Source: CAYTOJ01 sp964439415 (GTDB lineage Bacteria > Pseudomonadota > Alphaproteobacteria > Rickettsiales > CAZAGG01). From it: 10,035 bases of DNA. The notes below the pieces were generated by a model. That model saw only the letters and a list, made by a program, of their open reading frames with translations. It searched no databases and was not told the origin of the DNA. The translations under genes and the position numbers were made by a program. Within the stretch, counting starts at the first letter, position 1; every line of letters starts with the position of its first letter. The stretch spans positions 1-10,035 of the forward strand of contig CAYTOJ010000073.1 of the NCBI GenBank assembly GCA_964439415.1, given 5' to 3'. Shown here piece after piece: positions 1 to 6,693 of this stretch.

Positions 1-47
1 ATAGCAACCTAACTGCTAATCGTAAGTTAACAATCAGGCATATAAAA

Positions 48-827
48 TTATTTTCCGGTAAAAACGGCGCGGCGTTTCTCATTGAAGGCATTTATTCCCT
101 CATGGCGATCCTGAGTGTTCAGCAGAAAATTATAGTGACCAAGTTCACATGCCAGAGACTTTGCCAGTGGCAGTGCCTCCCCTTCTCTGACTGACCGCTT
201 GATAGCGCGGACTGACATAGGGGCATTCCCGGCAATCATGCGGGCGCATTCCATGGCTTTGTCCAGTAGTTCAGTGCTAGGATAAATACGGTTTACCAGC
301 CCCCAGTCATACGCTTCCCGGCTTGCAAATGCTGCACCTGTGAATAAAATTTCTCTGGCGCGGCGCTCTCCCACTGCCCTTGGCAGGTTCTGCGTTCCGC
401 CTAGCCCCGGCATTATGCCAAGCTTTGCTTCAGGCAATGCAAACCGGGCATCTTCCGATGCGTAGATAAAATCACAGGCCATTGCTATTTCCAGCCCGCC
501 GCCGAAAGCCGCGCCATTCACCGCTGCAATTACAGGAATTGGCGCGTCCAGTATTGAATGCAGCATCATTTCAAAAGCATGGTGCTGCTTCTGCCAGGCT
601 TTCTCATCCATCCCCTTACGTTCTTTCAGGTCGGCTCCCGCACAGAAGTTCCTGCCATGCCCGGTTATTATCACCGCACGCGTATCTTTCAAATTCTCAA
701 ACGCCCCCCTTAATTCTCCGGCCATTTCCGTGTTAAGGGCATTGGCACTTGATGCGCGGTTTAGGGTTATCAACTCAATTGAGCCGTCTATAGTCTCGGT
801 TGTAATGGTGTAGAGAATCGCCTGCAT
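48..827 (-). CDS. Enoyl-CoA hydratase/isomerase family protein (crotonase)
   Basis: This 259-residue protein has the length and layout of a single-domain crotonase, which hydrates 2-enoyl-CoA thioesters in fatty-acid or branched-chain amino-acid breakdown. The oxyanion-hole segment FCAGAD is at residues 61-66 and NGAAFGGGLE at 104-113. Glu113 and Glu133 (in LPEAKLGIMPG) match the two catalytic glutamates of rat enoyl-CoA hydratase, so a true hydratase is likelier than a hydrolase or an isomerase lacking one Glu. The C-terminal part (HEGINAFNEKRRAVF) is also typical. The start is an ATG with no strong Shine-Dalgarno sequence. It lies 18 nt downstream of the cimA stop on the same strand, so the two are probably co-transcribed. 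The acyl-CoA substrate cannot be read from the sequence; a LiuC-like role is possible but unproven. Confidence 0.93.
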   Translation of the reverse strand: MQAILYTITTETIDGSIELITLNRASSANALNTEMAGELRGAFENLKDTRAVIITGHGRNFCAGADLKERKGMDEKAWQKQHHAFEMMLHSILDAPIPVIAAVNGAAFGGGLEIAMACDFIYASEDARFALPEAKLGIMPGLGGTQNLPRAVGERRAREILFTGAAFASREAYDWGLVNRIYPSTELLDKAMECARMIAGNAPMSVRAIKRSVREGEALPLAKSLACELGHYNFLLNTQDRHEGINAFNEKRRAVFTGK

Positions 828-845
828 TATCGTTATACTTAATAC

Positions 846-2426
846 TTATTGGTGCATCAGTTTATAGGTTATAGCGTCATACAGTGCGTTGTAGGAAGCG
901 GCTATGACGTTGCCGGATACCCCTACGGAATCCCAGCGGTTGCCCTTGGCATCCTCACTTTCTATCAGTACTCTCGTCAGCGCTTTTGTGCCCTCATTAG
1001 GTGTTAGTATGCGAACTTTATAATCCACCAGTTTCATGTCCAGCAGGGCAGGATATGTAGGTGACAGTGCCTTGCGCAGCGCACCGTCCAGCGCATTTAC
1101 CGGGCCATTTCCTTCCGCCACCGTCATAATCCGCTCATCCCCCACCACCAGTTTTACGGTGGCTTCAGAAACGGTAATCAGTTCACCCTTCGCGTTTATG
1201 CGGTGCTCATCAATCACGCGGAAACTTTGCAGTGTAAAGAAACTTGGAATCTCACCGAAGATTCCCCGCGCCAGCAGTTCAAAGCTGGCTTCCGCACCTT
1301 CAAAGGCGTAGCCCATGCCTTCTTTTTCTTTCACTTCCCGCAGCAGTTCCGCGATGCGCTTATCATCATCCGCCGCGTTGATGCCGAACTTTTTCAGTAT
1401 GGCGATAATGTTGGATTTGCCTGATTTATCAGACACTAAAATAGTTCGGGCATTGCCAACAATCTCAGGGTTTACATGCTCATAAGCTGAAGGATCCTTG
1501 GCTACCGCTGATGCATGTAGCCCCCCCTTATGAGCAAACGCGGCAGAGCCTACATAAGCAGCATGGGGGTTAGGGGCGCGGTTGAGGCGGTCATCCAGAA
1601 AGCGCGAAAGGTGGGTGAGTTTTGCCAGGTCATCCGGGTTAATGCCGGTAGCATAGCCCATTTTCAGCATAAGCGTGGGAATTATGGAGATAAGGTTGGC
1701 ATTGCCGCAGCGTTCCCCAACACCGTTGATAGTGCCCTGCACCTGCCGCACACCCGCCTGCACCGCCGCCAGGGAGTTAGCCACGGCATTTTCAGTATCA
1801 TTATGGCAGTGGATACCCAGACAATCACCGGGAATAAACCTGGCAACCTCGGATACTATGTTTCCAACTTCAAAAGGGAGCCTGCCGCCGTTGGTATCGC
1901 ACAGAGCTATCCAGCGTGCGCCATTGTCATATGCCGCTTTTATGACGCTTAGCGCATAATCAGGATTCTGCTTGTAGCCGTCAAAGAAATGCTCAGCATC
2001 GAATATCACCTCCATACCCTTCTTCACGGCATGTGATACTGATTCAGAGATCATTTTAATGTTCTCATCCGCGCTGACATTCAGCATCTTCACCGCCTGG
2101 TATTCCGAAGCTTTACCAACCAGGCATATAGCTTTTGCACCGGTTTCAAATAACGCATTGAATGCTGGATCATTAGATGCGCTGCGCCCGGCACGGCGTG
2201 TCATGCCAAATACCGATAGCCTGGATTTCTGCAGGCGCGGTGCGGATGCAAAAAAAGCATCATCCACCGGATTCGCCCCCGGCCAGCCGCCTTCGATATA
2301 ATCAAAGCCGATTTCATCAAGCTCCAGCGCTATGGCCTGCTTGTCATTCAGCCCGAAATCCACGCCCCGGCTTTGCGAGCCATCCCGCAGAGTGGAATCA
2401 TATATGTAAATTCTATTACTGGTCAC
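846..2426 (-). CDS. cimA: (R)-citramalate synthase
   Basis: CimA condenses pyruvate with acetyl-CoA to (R)-citramalate, the first step of a threonine-independent route to 2-oxobutanoate and isoleucine. At 526 residues it has the usual length. The N-terminal HMGL-like TIM barrel shows STLRDGSQ (11-18, with Arg14 and metal-binding Asp15), EGGWPGANP (45-53, characteristic of this CimA family rather than LeuA), the metal-binding HCHND (206-210) and GERCGNANL (238-245). The region from about residue 390 to the end fits the LeuA-type dimerisation/allosteric domain, so feedback control by isoleucine is plausible. The start codon is GTG in the context GCACAGTGACC, with no obvious Shine-Dalgarno; the N-terminus is nevertheless the right length for the family. 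The upstream gap holds palindromic repeat 2455-2489. Homocitrate or isopropylmalate synthase is less likely. Confidence 0.93.
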   Translation of the reverse strand: MTSNRIYIYDSTLRDGSQSRGVDFGLNDKQAIALELDEIGFDYIEGGWPGANPVDDAFFASAPRLQKSRLSVFGMTRRAGRSASNDPAFNALFETGAKAICLVGKASEYQAVKMLNVSADENIKMISESVSHAVKKGMEVIFDAEHFFDGYKQNPDYALSVIKAAYDNGARWIALCDTNGGRLPFEVGNIVSEVARFIPGDCLGIHCHNDTENAVANSLAAVQAGVRQVQGTINGVGERCGNANLISIIPTLMLKMGYATGINPDDLAKLTHLSRFLDDRLNRAPNPHAAYVGSAAFAHKGGLHASAVAKDPSAYEHVNPEIVGNARTILVSDKSGKSNIIAILKKFGINAADDDKRIAELLREVKEKEGMGYAFEGAEASFELLARGIFGEIPSFFTLQSFRVIDEHRINAKGELITVSEATVKLVVGDERIMTVAEGNGPVNALDGALRKALSPTYPALLDMKLVDYKVRILTPNEGTKALTRVLIESEDAKGNRWDSVGVSGNVIAASYNALYDAITYKLMHQ

Positions 2427-2454
2427 TGTGCTTTTTTTGTTATAAAATCCCTTT

Positions 2455-2489
2455 TATACCTATCACACTTCAAGAGTGCGATAGGTATA
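2455..2489 (+). repeat. Solo palindromic repeat, head of the 5514/6675 element family
   Basis: Perfect 10 bp arms (TATACCTATC at 2455-2464 and GATAGGTATA at 2480-2489) enclose a loop containing CTTCAAGAG. The same palindrome followed by a T-rich tail (ATCTTTTATATTTT here) forms the right end of the element at 5514-5750, and a diverged version ends the element at 6675-6839. No matching distal end (TATACTCCTCGC) is found nearby, so this is a solo or decayed copy. Its T-rich side faces right, opposite to transcription of both flanking genes, so it does not look placed as their terminator. Confidence 0.75.
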
Positions 2490-2502
2490 TCTTTTATATT
2501 TT

Positions 2503-2532
2503 GCGCATGGCCGCCCCACCAGCCCCATGCGC
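2503..2532. other. Hairpin in the hisC-cimA gap
   Basis: Arms GCGCATGG (2503-2510) and CCATGCGC (2525-2532) are a perfect 8 bp inverted repeat with a 14 nt GC-rich loop, flanked by AT-rich sequence on both sides. It begins 13 bp after repeat 2455-2489, so it could be the internal part of a shortened copy of that element. It could also attenuate read-through from hisC into cimA, but neither side carries a convincing uninterrupted T tract. Confidence 0.4.
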
Positions 2533-2561
2533 TTATATAACAAAACAACCCTGCGTAGCAA

Positions 2562-3656
2562 TCAGCTCATAAACTTCTTCAGCACAGCCAGCACTTTATC
2601 ATTATCCTGCGCCCGGCCGATGGTGATGCGCAAAAACCCGGGCAGGCCGTAATTATCCACCCGGCGGACTATGATACCCTGTGATTGCAGGAACTCATCA
2701 GCAGCAATGTGATTTTTATGGCCAGCCGCGCCAAACTCCACCAGCAGGAAATTAGCCTGGCTGGGGTGCGCCTTTAAACCTATAGCCGCCAGTTCCATGG
2801 TTAGTCTATCCCGCTCAATAGCATTCTCCTGCACGGATTTTTGGACGTGGGCTTGATCCCGCACCGCCTCTATACCCGCAGCAGCAGCGATTGAGGATAC
2901 ATTAAAAGGCCCGCGTATACGGTTCAAAGCATCCGCCACACTGCCAGGGAAATATCCCCAGCCAAGCCGCAGTGCGGATAGCCCGTAAACCTTGGAGAAG
3001 GTTCTAAGCACGCAAACATTATCCCCGTTTTCCACCAGTTTCAAACCATCTGTATAATCTACCGCGTCGGCGTATTCGGCGTATGCACAGTCCAGCACCA
3101 GCAGAATGTTCTGCGGCAGTTCGCTGCGAAGCCTCTGTAGTTCCTGCGTGGTGGTATATGAGCCGGTTGGATTATTCGGGGTAGCCAGGAAAACTATTTT
3201 AGTATTCTCCGTCACCTTGGCTAGAATAGCGTCAATATCCGCTCTCAGGTTTTTCTCAGGCGCTGTTACAGGCTTCGCGCCATTAGCCAGCGCATAGATT
3301 TTGTACATGAGGAATCCATGCTCGGAATATAAAACCTCACTCCCCGCCCCCGCATAAGCACTCACCAGCAGGCCGATAAGCTCATCCGACCCCGCACCGC
3401 AGACTATTCTCGCAGCATCCAGGCCATAAATTTCAGCTATAGCGTTTCTGATTCCGGCATAGGATGAATCAGGGTAGCGGTTAGCTGATTCCAGTGCCTG
3501 GCGCGCCGCCGCCACAGCTTTTGCGCTTGCGCCGTTTAAGTTTTCATTGGATGAAAGCTTGAGAATCTCCCCCTGCCCTGCCCCTTTTACCGATGATTTA
3601 CCCGCCACATAAGGCTCAATCTCCAGAATATAAGAATGCGGCAATGGTTTCTGCAT
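2562..3656 (-). CDS. hisC: Histidinol-phosphate / aromatic aminotransferase (HisC family)
   Basis: This is a 364-residue fold-type I PLP aminotransferase of the HisC family, at full length. Visible motifs are SNEN (36-39), the TPNNPTG loop (159-165), Asp189 and Tyr192 in LLVLDCAYAEY (cofactor ring contacts), TFSKVYGLSALRLGWG with the Schiff-base lysine at Lys222 and phosphate-binding Arg230, and Arg343 in LRITIG for the substrate carboxylate. The ATG start has AGGGGAG directly upstream. It lies 9 nt downstream of the chorismate mutase stop and must share its transcript. In alphaproteobacteria an HisC-type enzyme paired with chorismate mutase often works in phenylalanine/tyrosine synthesis (HisC2), so this copy may transaminate prephenate or arylpyruvates instead of, or in addition to, imidazole-acetol phosphate. 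No his genes are in the window to decide this. Confidence 0.92.
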   Translation of the reverse strand: MQKPLPHSYILEIEPYVAGKSSVKGAGQGEILKLSSNENLNGASAKAVAAARQALESANRYPDSSYAGIRNAIAEIYGLDAARIVCGAGSDELIGLLVSAYAGAGSEVLYSEHGFLMYKIYALANGAKPVTAPEKNLRADIDAILAKVTENTKIVFLATPNNPTGSYTTTQELQRLRSELPQNILLVLDCAYAEYADAVDYTDGLKLVENGDNVCVLRTFSKVYGLSALRLGWGYFPGSVADALNRIRGPFNVSSIAAAAGIEAVRDQAHVQKSVQENAIERDRLTMELAAIGLKAHPSQANFLLVEFGAAGHKNHIAADEFLQSQGIIVRRVDNYGLPGFLRITIGRAQDNDKVLAVLKKFMS

Positions 3657-3665
3657 GGCTCCCCT

Positions 3666-4532
3666 CTATACCTTTACCGGGGCGGCATATGCGCCGATTA
3701 CTTTTAAGATAAGCAAGCCTTTGCCCAGTTCCTGCCTGAATTTTGTAAGCACATCACCACCCTCCAGCATGAAGCCTTGCGCTTCAAACAAGTACCAGAC
3801 CAAATCCTGCCTGGAATCCGTAGCTGTGGTTGCGATGATATTACCGCGAACACCCAGTTTCTGCCACAAGGTGGAAACCTTGGCACGGCTGAGGCCTTCA
3901 GCCACTGAGAATGCTATTAATGTTATATCATCCTGCGATGGTTCCAGATCAACATTACCAACCGCCAGTGCCGCCGGTTCCTGACTGGCGCCTTTTTCAT
4001 CAGATTCATAACCCGGCAATTGGGCAAAAACTTTAGGCATGGCGCGGGTGGAATCAGCTAAGGACACCCACCATAATTCCTCAGTATCCTGCGGCAGTGG
4101 CAATATGCCTATCTGATCTTTTTTCTCTATAATCTCAGAGATTACCCGGTTGGCATTCTGCACCCTGGTGAAAATTGATGACGCGCCGAAAAACTCCCGC
4201 GCCAGCCAGTAATAATTTGAATAACTGTTACCAGTTGAGGGGTAACATATCCTAAGACCCTGCTCAATACTGAGCGATGCTGCTATCAGCCCGCGCATCA
4301 GCCGCACCATGGAGACTTTATCCGCTTTGCCGAAATCATATGCGGCGATTTTGCGGATAAGCTCAACCTCCCGCGCCGGGCGGATAAAGCTTTTCCCCTG
4401 CAGGTTGCAGCCTTTAAGCTCCGCCACCTTTTCCACCACTTCAAAACGGCTTTTCAGAAGCGGGAATATTTTATCATCCAGCGCGTTTATCTCCTCACGC
4501 AGGCGCGCCAATTCAGAACCAAAATCACTCAT
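3666..4532 (-). CDS. Chorismate mutase (AroQ type) with degenerate prephenate-dehydratase/ACT-like C-terminus
   Basis: Residues 1-95 form an AroQ-class helical chorismate mutase, converting chorismate to prephenate. Arg12 (LREEI), Arg29 (SRFEVV), Lys40 (AELKG) and Arg54-Glu55 (RPAREVELI) align with E. coli P-protein Arg11, Arg28, Lys39 and Arg51-Glu52. Glu90 stands where E. coli has Gln88; glutamate also occurs there in yeast. The remaining roughly 190 residues look like a reduced prephenate dehydratase plus ACT region: GNSYSNYYWLAREFFG, then IGILPLP, then DDITLIAF, ending with LKVIGAYAAP, which resembles the LKVLGSYP end of PheA. The catalytic TRF motif is not visible, so dehydratase activity is doubtful. 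I chose the ATG at 4532 (MSDFGSEL); an in-frame TTG at 4544 would add four residues. The gene is co-transcribed with hisC. Confidence 0.85.
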   Translation of the reverse strand: MSDFGSELARLREEINALDDKIFPLLKSRFEVVEKVAELKGCNLQGKSFIRPAREVELIRKIAAYDFGKADKVSMVRLMRGLIAASLSIEQGLRICYPSTGNSYSNYYWLAREFFGASSIFTRVQNANRVISEIIEKKDQIGILPLPQDTEELWWVSLADSTRAMPKVFAQLPGYESDEKGASQEPAALAVGNVDLEPSQDDITLIAFSVAEGLSRAKVSTLWQKLGVRGNIIATTATDSRQDLVWYLFEAQGFMLEGGDVLTKFRQELGKGLLILKVIGAYAAPVKV

Positions 4533-4676
4533 ACTAACAAACAACCCATCAAGAGGGTGCTTTTTACTTTCCCCACCATTTTAAATCCACTAAAAAAAAG
4601 AAATCCTGAAAACAAGTTAACCACATCTTTACAAGTATGCATTTAAACTTCTGACATACTCAGAGGAATAAAGTGA

Positions 4677-5513
4677 ATGCGCACTCAGCAATTCAGAAGC
4701 CAGAAGCCAGAAGCCAGAAGCCAGAAGCCAGAAGCCAGAAGCCAATGTGAAGGGCTTGTAGAGTCTGTCAAGCAGAAAAACAGCGGCTTTACGCTGGTGG
4801 AGCTATCAATTGTTCTGGTGATTATTGGGTTATTAGTGGGTGGAATATTGGCCGGAGCGGATTTGATAAAAGCGGCCAAGCTGAACAAAATAATCAACGA
4901 GCGGCAGCAGATAATGACCGCCCTCAACACCTTCTATCTCAAATACAACTGCATCCCCGGAGATTGTTATAACATCTCCACTTACCTATCAGGAGAGACT
5001 AATGGCGATGGGAGTGAAATATTGAATACCCCAGCGAATGGAGCAGTAGGAGAAGTTTATACTGCATGGAAGCAGCTTGCTGCTGCTGGACTATATCCAG
5101 GAAATTATACAGGTGCAGATGCTGGAGGAGCACATGCATATGGTAATTCAGTTGCCGGGGTTAATGTTCCTGCATCCAAAGCTATAAGTAGAACCGGATA
5201 CAGCTTTGTTTATTACGGCGTGCTGTCTGGAAATGCCAGTTATTATAACGGTTCTTTCAACAACATGATCTGGTTTGGTAGTGATGTAGGTGGGTATTAT
5301 ACATCAAGCGGAGCCCTCAAACCTGTGGATGCCTATAACATAGACAAGAAAATTGACGATGGTATTCCCGGAACCGGGAAGGTCAGCAGCCCGTGGGTAC
5401 GTGCCGGAGGCTGCGACACCCCGGCAAGTGTATATAACGCCCCTTCCGCCTCAGCTTATTACATATCCAACGATACCATTGCCTGCCAGTTGGCTTTCCT
5501 TCTGGACTGGTAA
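4677..5513 (+). CDS. Type IV prepilin-like protein (N-terminal methylation/cleavage motif)
   Basis: This is a 278-residue pseudopilin/pilin subunit exported to the inner membrane and processed by prepilin peptidase. The recognition site is SG|FTLVELS: cleavage after Gly37, Phe38 as the methylated first mature residue, and Glu42 as the conserved Glu+5. It is followed by a hydrophobic helix (about 44-64). The 37-residue leader is unusually long and basic because it contains RSQKPEA repeats encoded by seven AGAAGCC heptamers. The mature domain is rich in Gly, Tyr, Ser and Asn, with Cys pairs in YNCIPGDC and near the C-terminus (GGCDTP and IACQLAF), which may form a pilin D-loop disulfide. AGAGGA lies 9 nt before the ATG. 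No other pilus gene is adjacent. Its exact role (major pilin, minor pilin or secretion pseudopilin) cannot be assigned. Confidence 0.88.
   Translation: MRTQQFRSQKPEARSQKPEARSQCEGLVESVKQKNSGFTLVELSIVLVIIGLLVGGILAGADLIKAAKLNKIINERQQIMTALNTFYLKYNCIPGDCYNISTYLSGETNGDGSEILNTPANGAVGEVYTAWKQLAAAGLYPGNYTGADAGGAHAYGNSVAGVNVPASKAISRTGYSFVYYGVLSGNASYYNGSFNNMIWFGSDVGGYYTSSGALKPVDAYNIDKKIDDGIPGTGKVSSPWVRAGGCDTPASVYNAPSASAYYISNDTIACQLAFLLDW
4695..4743 (+). repeat. Tandem heptanucleotide repeat AGAAGCC x7 within the pilin leader
   Basis: Seven perfect, contiguous copies of the 7-mer AGAAGCC begin 15 nt after the pilin ATG's last base. Seven is not a multiple of three, so the tract is read through all three phases (RSQKPEA per 21 nt), and gain or loss of a single unit would frameshift the gene. 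A second start, GTG at 4673, lies 4 nt upstream of the ATG in another frame; in the present allele that frame stops at TGA 4748-4750, but it would reach the pilin frame with six or nine repeat copies. Confidence 0.95.
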
Positions 5514-5645
5514 TATACTCCTCGCGTTTCAAGAGTGACATTTTCTTGCGACCAAAGGGAGCGCGCGCTGCCAATGGCAGCATAAAATATAAAAAGACAT
5601 GCCTCCGGCATGGGCTGCGGGGGAAGCGCGGAGCGTCACAGCTTG

Positions 5646-5676
5646 AACAGACATGGGGTATCCCATGTCTGTTTTT
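5646..5676 (+). terminator. Intrinsic terminator for the pilin gene
   Basis: A perfect 12 bp stem (AACAGACATGGG at 5646-5657 pairing with CCCATGTCTGTT at 5662-5673) has a 4 nt loop, and a run of five T ends at 5676. On the plus strand this is a textbook Rho-independent terminator about 130 nt after the pilin stop. It lies inside the mobile-like element at 5514-5750, so the element appears to supply it. Confidence 0.8.
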
Positions 5677-5701
5677 AGCAGTGACGGGCGGCAGCCCCTT
5701 A

Positions 5702-5745
5702 ATATATAAAAAATATACCTATCGCACTCTTGAAGCGCGATAGGT
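5702..5745 (-). terminator. Intrinsic terminator for rluD formed by the element end
   Basis: Arms ACCTATCGC (5717-5725) and GCGATAGGT (5737-5745) form a perfect 9 bp stem. Read on the minus strand, the stem is followed by TATATTTTTTATATATT. It begins one base after the rluD stop codon, so the palindromic head of element 5514-5750 probably ends the rluD transcript. The same head at 2455-2489 is oriented against its neighbours, so termination may be a by-product of where an element landed. Confidence 0.65.
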
Positions 5746-6693
5746 CTATACAGCACTCAAATAAGCTATCAGCGTCTGCATGTCTTCAGGTAATGGGGCG
5801 GTGAAGTGCATATTCTCTTTTGTTTTGGGGTGTATAAAACGAATCTGTCCAGCATGAAGTGCCTGGCGCGGAAATTTTATGTCAGCACTGCCGCCGCCAT
5901 ATAGCGTATCCCCCAGCAATGGGCAGCCGATATAGCTTAAATGCACCCGTATCTGATGCGTCCGCCCTGTCTTCAAGGTGCATTCCACCAGTGAATACTT
6001 TTCCCTGTATCCCTCCAGCACCTTATAAATGGTGATAGCTTCCCTTCCCCCGCTTTTCAGCACCGACATTTTCTTGCGGTGTACAGGATGCCGCCCGATA
6101 CCGGCGTTGATAACCCCACTGGCAGGTACTGGCACACTGTTACATATGGCTGTATATACCCGGCTTAATGTCCGATCCGCAAACTGGCTTTGCAGGAAGC
6201 TATGGGCATGATCGTTCCTGGCGATTATCATCAGCCCGCTGGTGTCCTTATCCAGCCTGTGTACTATGCCTGGCCTGACCACACCGTTTATGGCTGATAA
6301 ATTCCCGCCATAAGCATGGATAAGACCGTTTACCAGCGTGTCATCGTAATGCCCGGCTGCCGGATGCACGGTAAGCCCGGCCTGCTTGTTCAGCACTATT
6401 ACATCATCATCCTCATAAACAATATTGAGCGGTATATCATTAGGTTTTACCGCAGCCTCTACGGGTGGGGGTATGCGTACCTCAACCTCAACACCAGCTT
6501 GAATTTTCCGGGATGCATCAAGTGCTAAAACACCATTTACAAACACCTGGCCGGACTCAATCAGCTTTGCCGCATAACTTCTGGATATGTCAGGCGCATT
6601 AGCCGCGACAATCTTATCCAGCCTGTCAGACGCAGGATTTTGAAAAACGTGTTTGGTGTGGTTAGTGTCTGTGATATACTCCTCGCATTTCAA
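5746..6693 (-). CDS. rluD: 23S rRNA pseudouridine synthase, RluA/RluD family
   Basis: This enzyme isomerises uridine to pseudouridine in 23S rRNA; RluD modifies the helix 69 loop. An N-terminal S4 RNA-binding domain (SDRLDKIVAANAPDISRSYA, residues 22-41, through VFVNG) precedes the catalytic domain. That domain has GIVHRLDKDTSG (142-153, catalytic Asp148), RVYTAI (178-183) and the C-terminal motif KTGRTHQIRVHLSYIG (241-256). The 315-residue length fits the family. RluC or RluA specificity cannot be fully excluded. The 5' end is odd: the only conventional in-frame start is a TTG at 6693-6691 with no Shine-Dalgarno. The first six codons (M K C E E Y) and the first base of the seventh lie inside the repeat element at 6675-6839. 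No ATG, GTG or TTG follows before the S4 domain. The stop codon (TAG) lies in the end of the other copy. Confidence 0.92.
   Translation of the reverse strand: MKCEEYITDTNHTKHVFQNPASDRLDKIVAANAPDISRSYAAKLIESGQVFVNGVLALDASRKIQAGVEVEVRIPPPVEAAVKPNDIPLNIVYEDDDVIVLNKQAGLTVHPAAGHYDDTLVNGLIHAYGGNLSAINGVVRPGIVHRLDKDTSGLMIIARNDHAHSFLQSQFADRTLSRVYTAICNSVPVPASGVINAGIGRHPVHRKKMSVLKSGGREAITIYKVLEGYREKYSLVECTLKTGRTHQIRVHLSYIGCPLLGDTLYGGGSADIKFPRQALHAGQIRFIHPKTKENMHFTAPLPEDMQTLIAYLSAV

Larger units (their letters stand above)
5514..5750 (-). mobile_element. Non-coding MITE-like element with imperfect terminal inverted repeats (copy 1)
   Basis: The left end reads TATACTCCTCGCGTTTCAAG (5514-5533). The right end, on the other strand from 5750, reads TATAGACCTATCGCGCTTCA and continues with the same AGAGTG. 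Both ends therefore begin with TATA and share TCGCG(T/C)TTCAAGAGTG, giving about 25 bp of imperfect inverted repeat. The interior contains several hairpins: GCTGCC-AAT-GGCAGC at 5569-5583, ATGCC-TCC-GGCAT near 5600, and the strong terminator stem at 5646-5673. There is no transposase and no convincing gene. The element starts immediately after the pilin TAA, and its right end contains the rluD stop codon. The copy at 6675-6839 shares both ends in the same orientation. A TA target duplication is possible but unproven. Confidence 0.7.

Noticed and set aside
482..736. Plus-strand reading frames opposite the enoyl-CoA hydratase, cimA and hisC.
   Set aside because: They are antisense to well-supported genes, lack recognisable domains and show composition typical of shadow frames.
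4533..4544. Upstream TTG start for chorismate mutase.
   Set aside because: It would add only four residues (M F V S) without a better ribosome-binding site; the ATG at 4532 matches the usual family N-terminus.
4628..4660. Promoter for the pilin gene (TTTACA followed by CATACT) and the AGTATG/CATACT inverted repeat.
   Set aside because: The spacing (21 nt) is poor and the -10 match weak; the inverted repeat has 6 bp arms with a 15 nt loop and could be chance.
4695..4743. CRISPR-like direct repeats.
   Set aside because: The unit is 7 bp, contiguous and without spacers; it is a coding microsatellite.
5529..5756. 75-codon minus-strand reading frame inside element 5514-5750.
   Set aside because: It merely reads through the palindromic head and internal hairpins; no domain, no ribosome-binding site, and it overlaps the rluD stop. 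The shared residues with the frame near 2460-2510 come from the DNA repeat.
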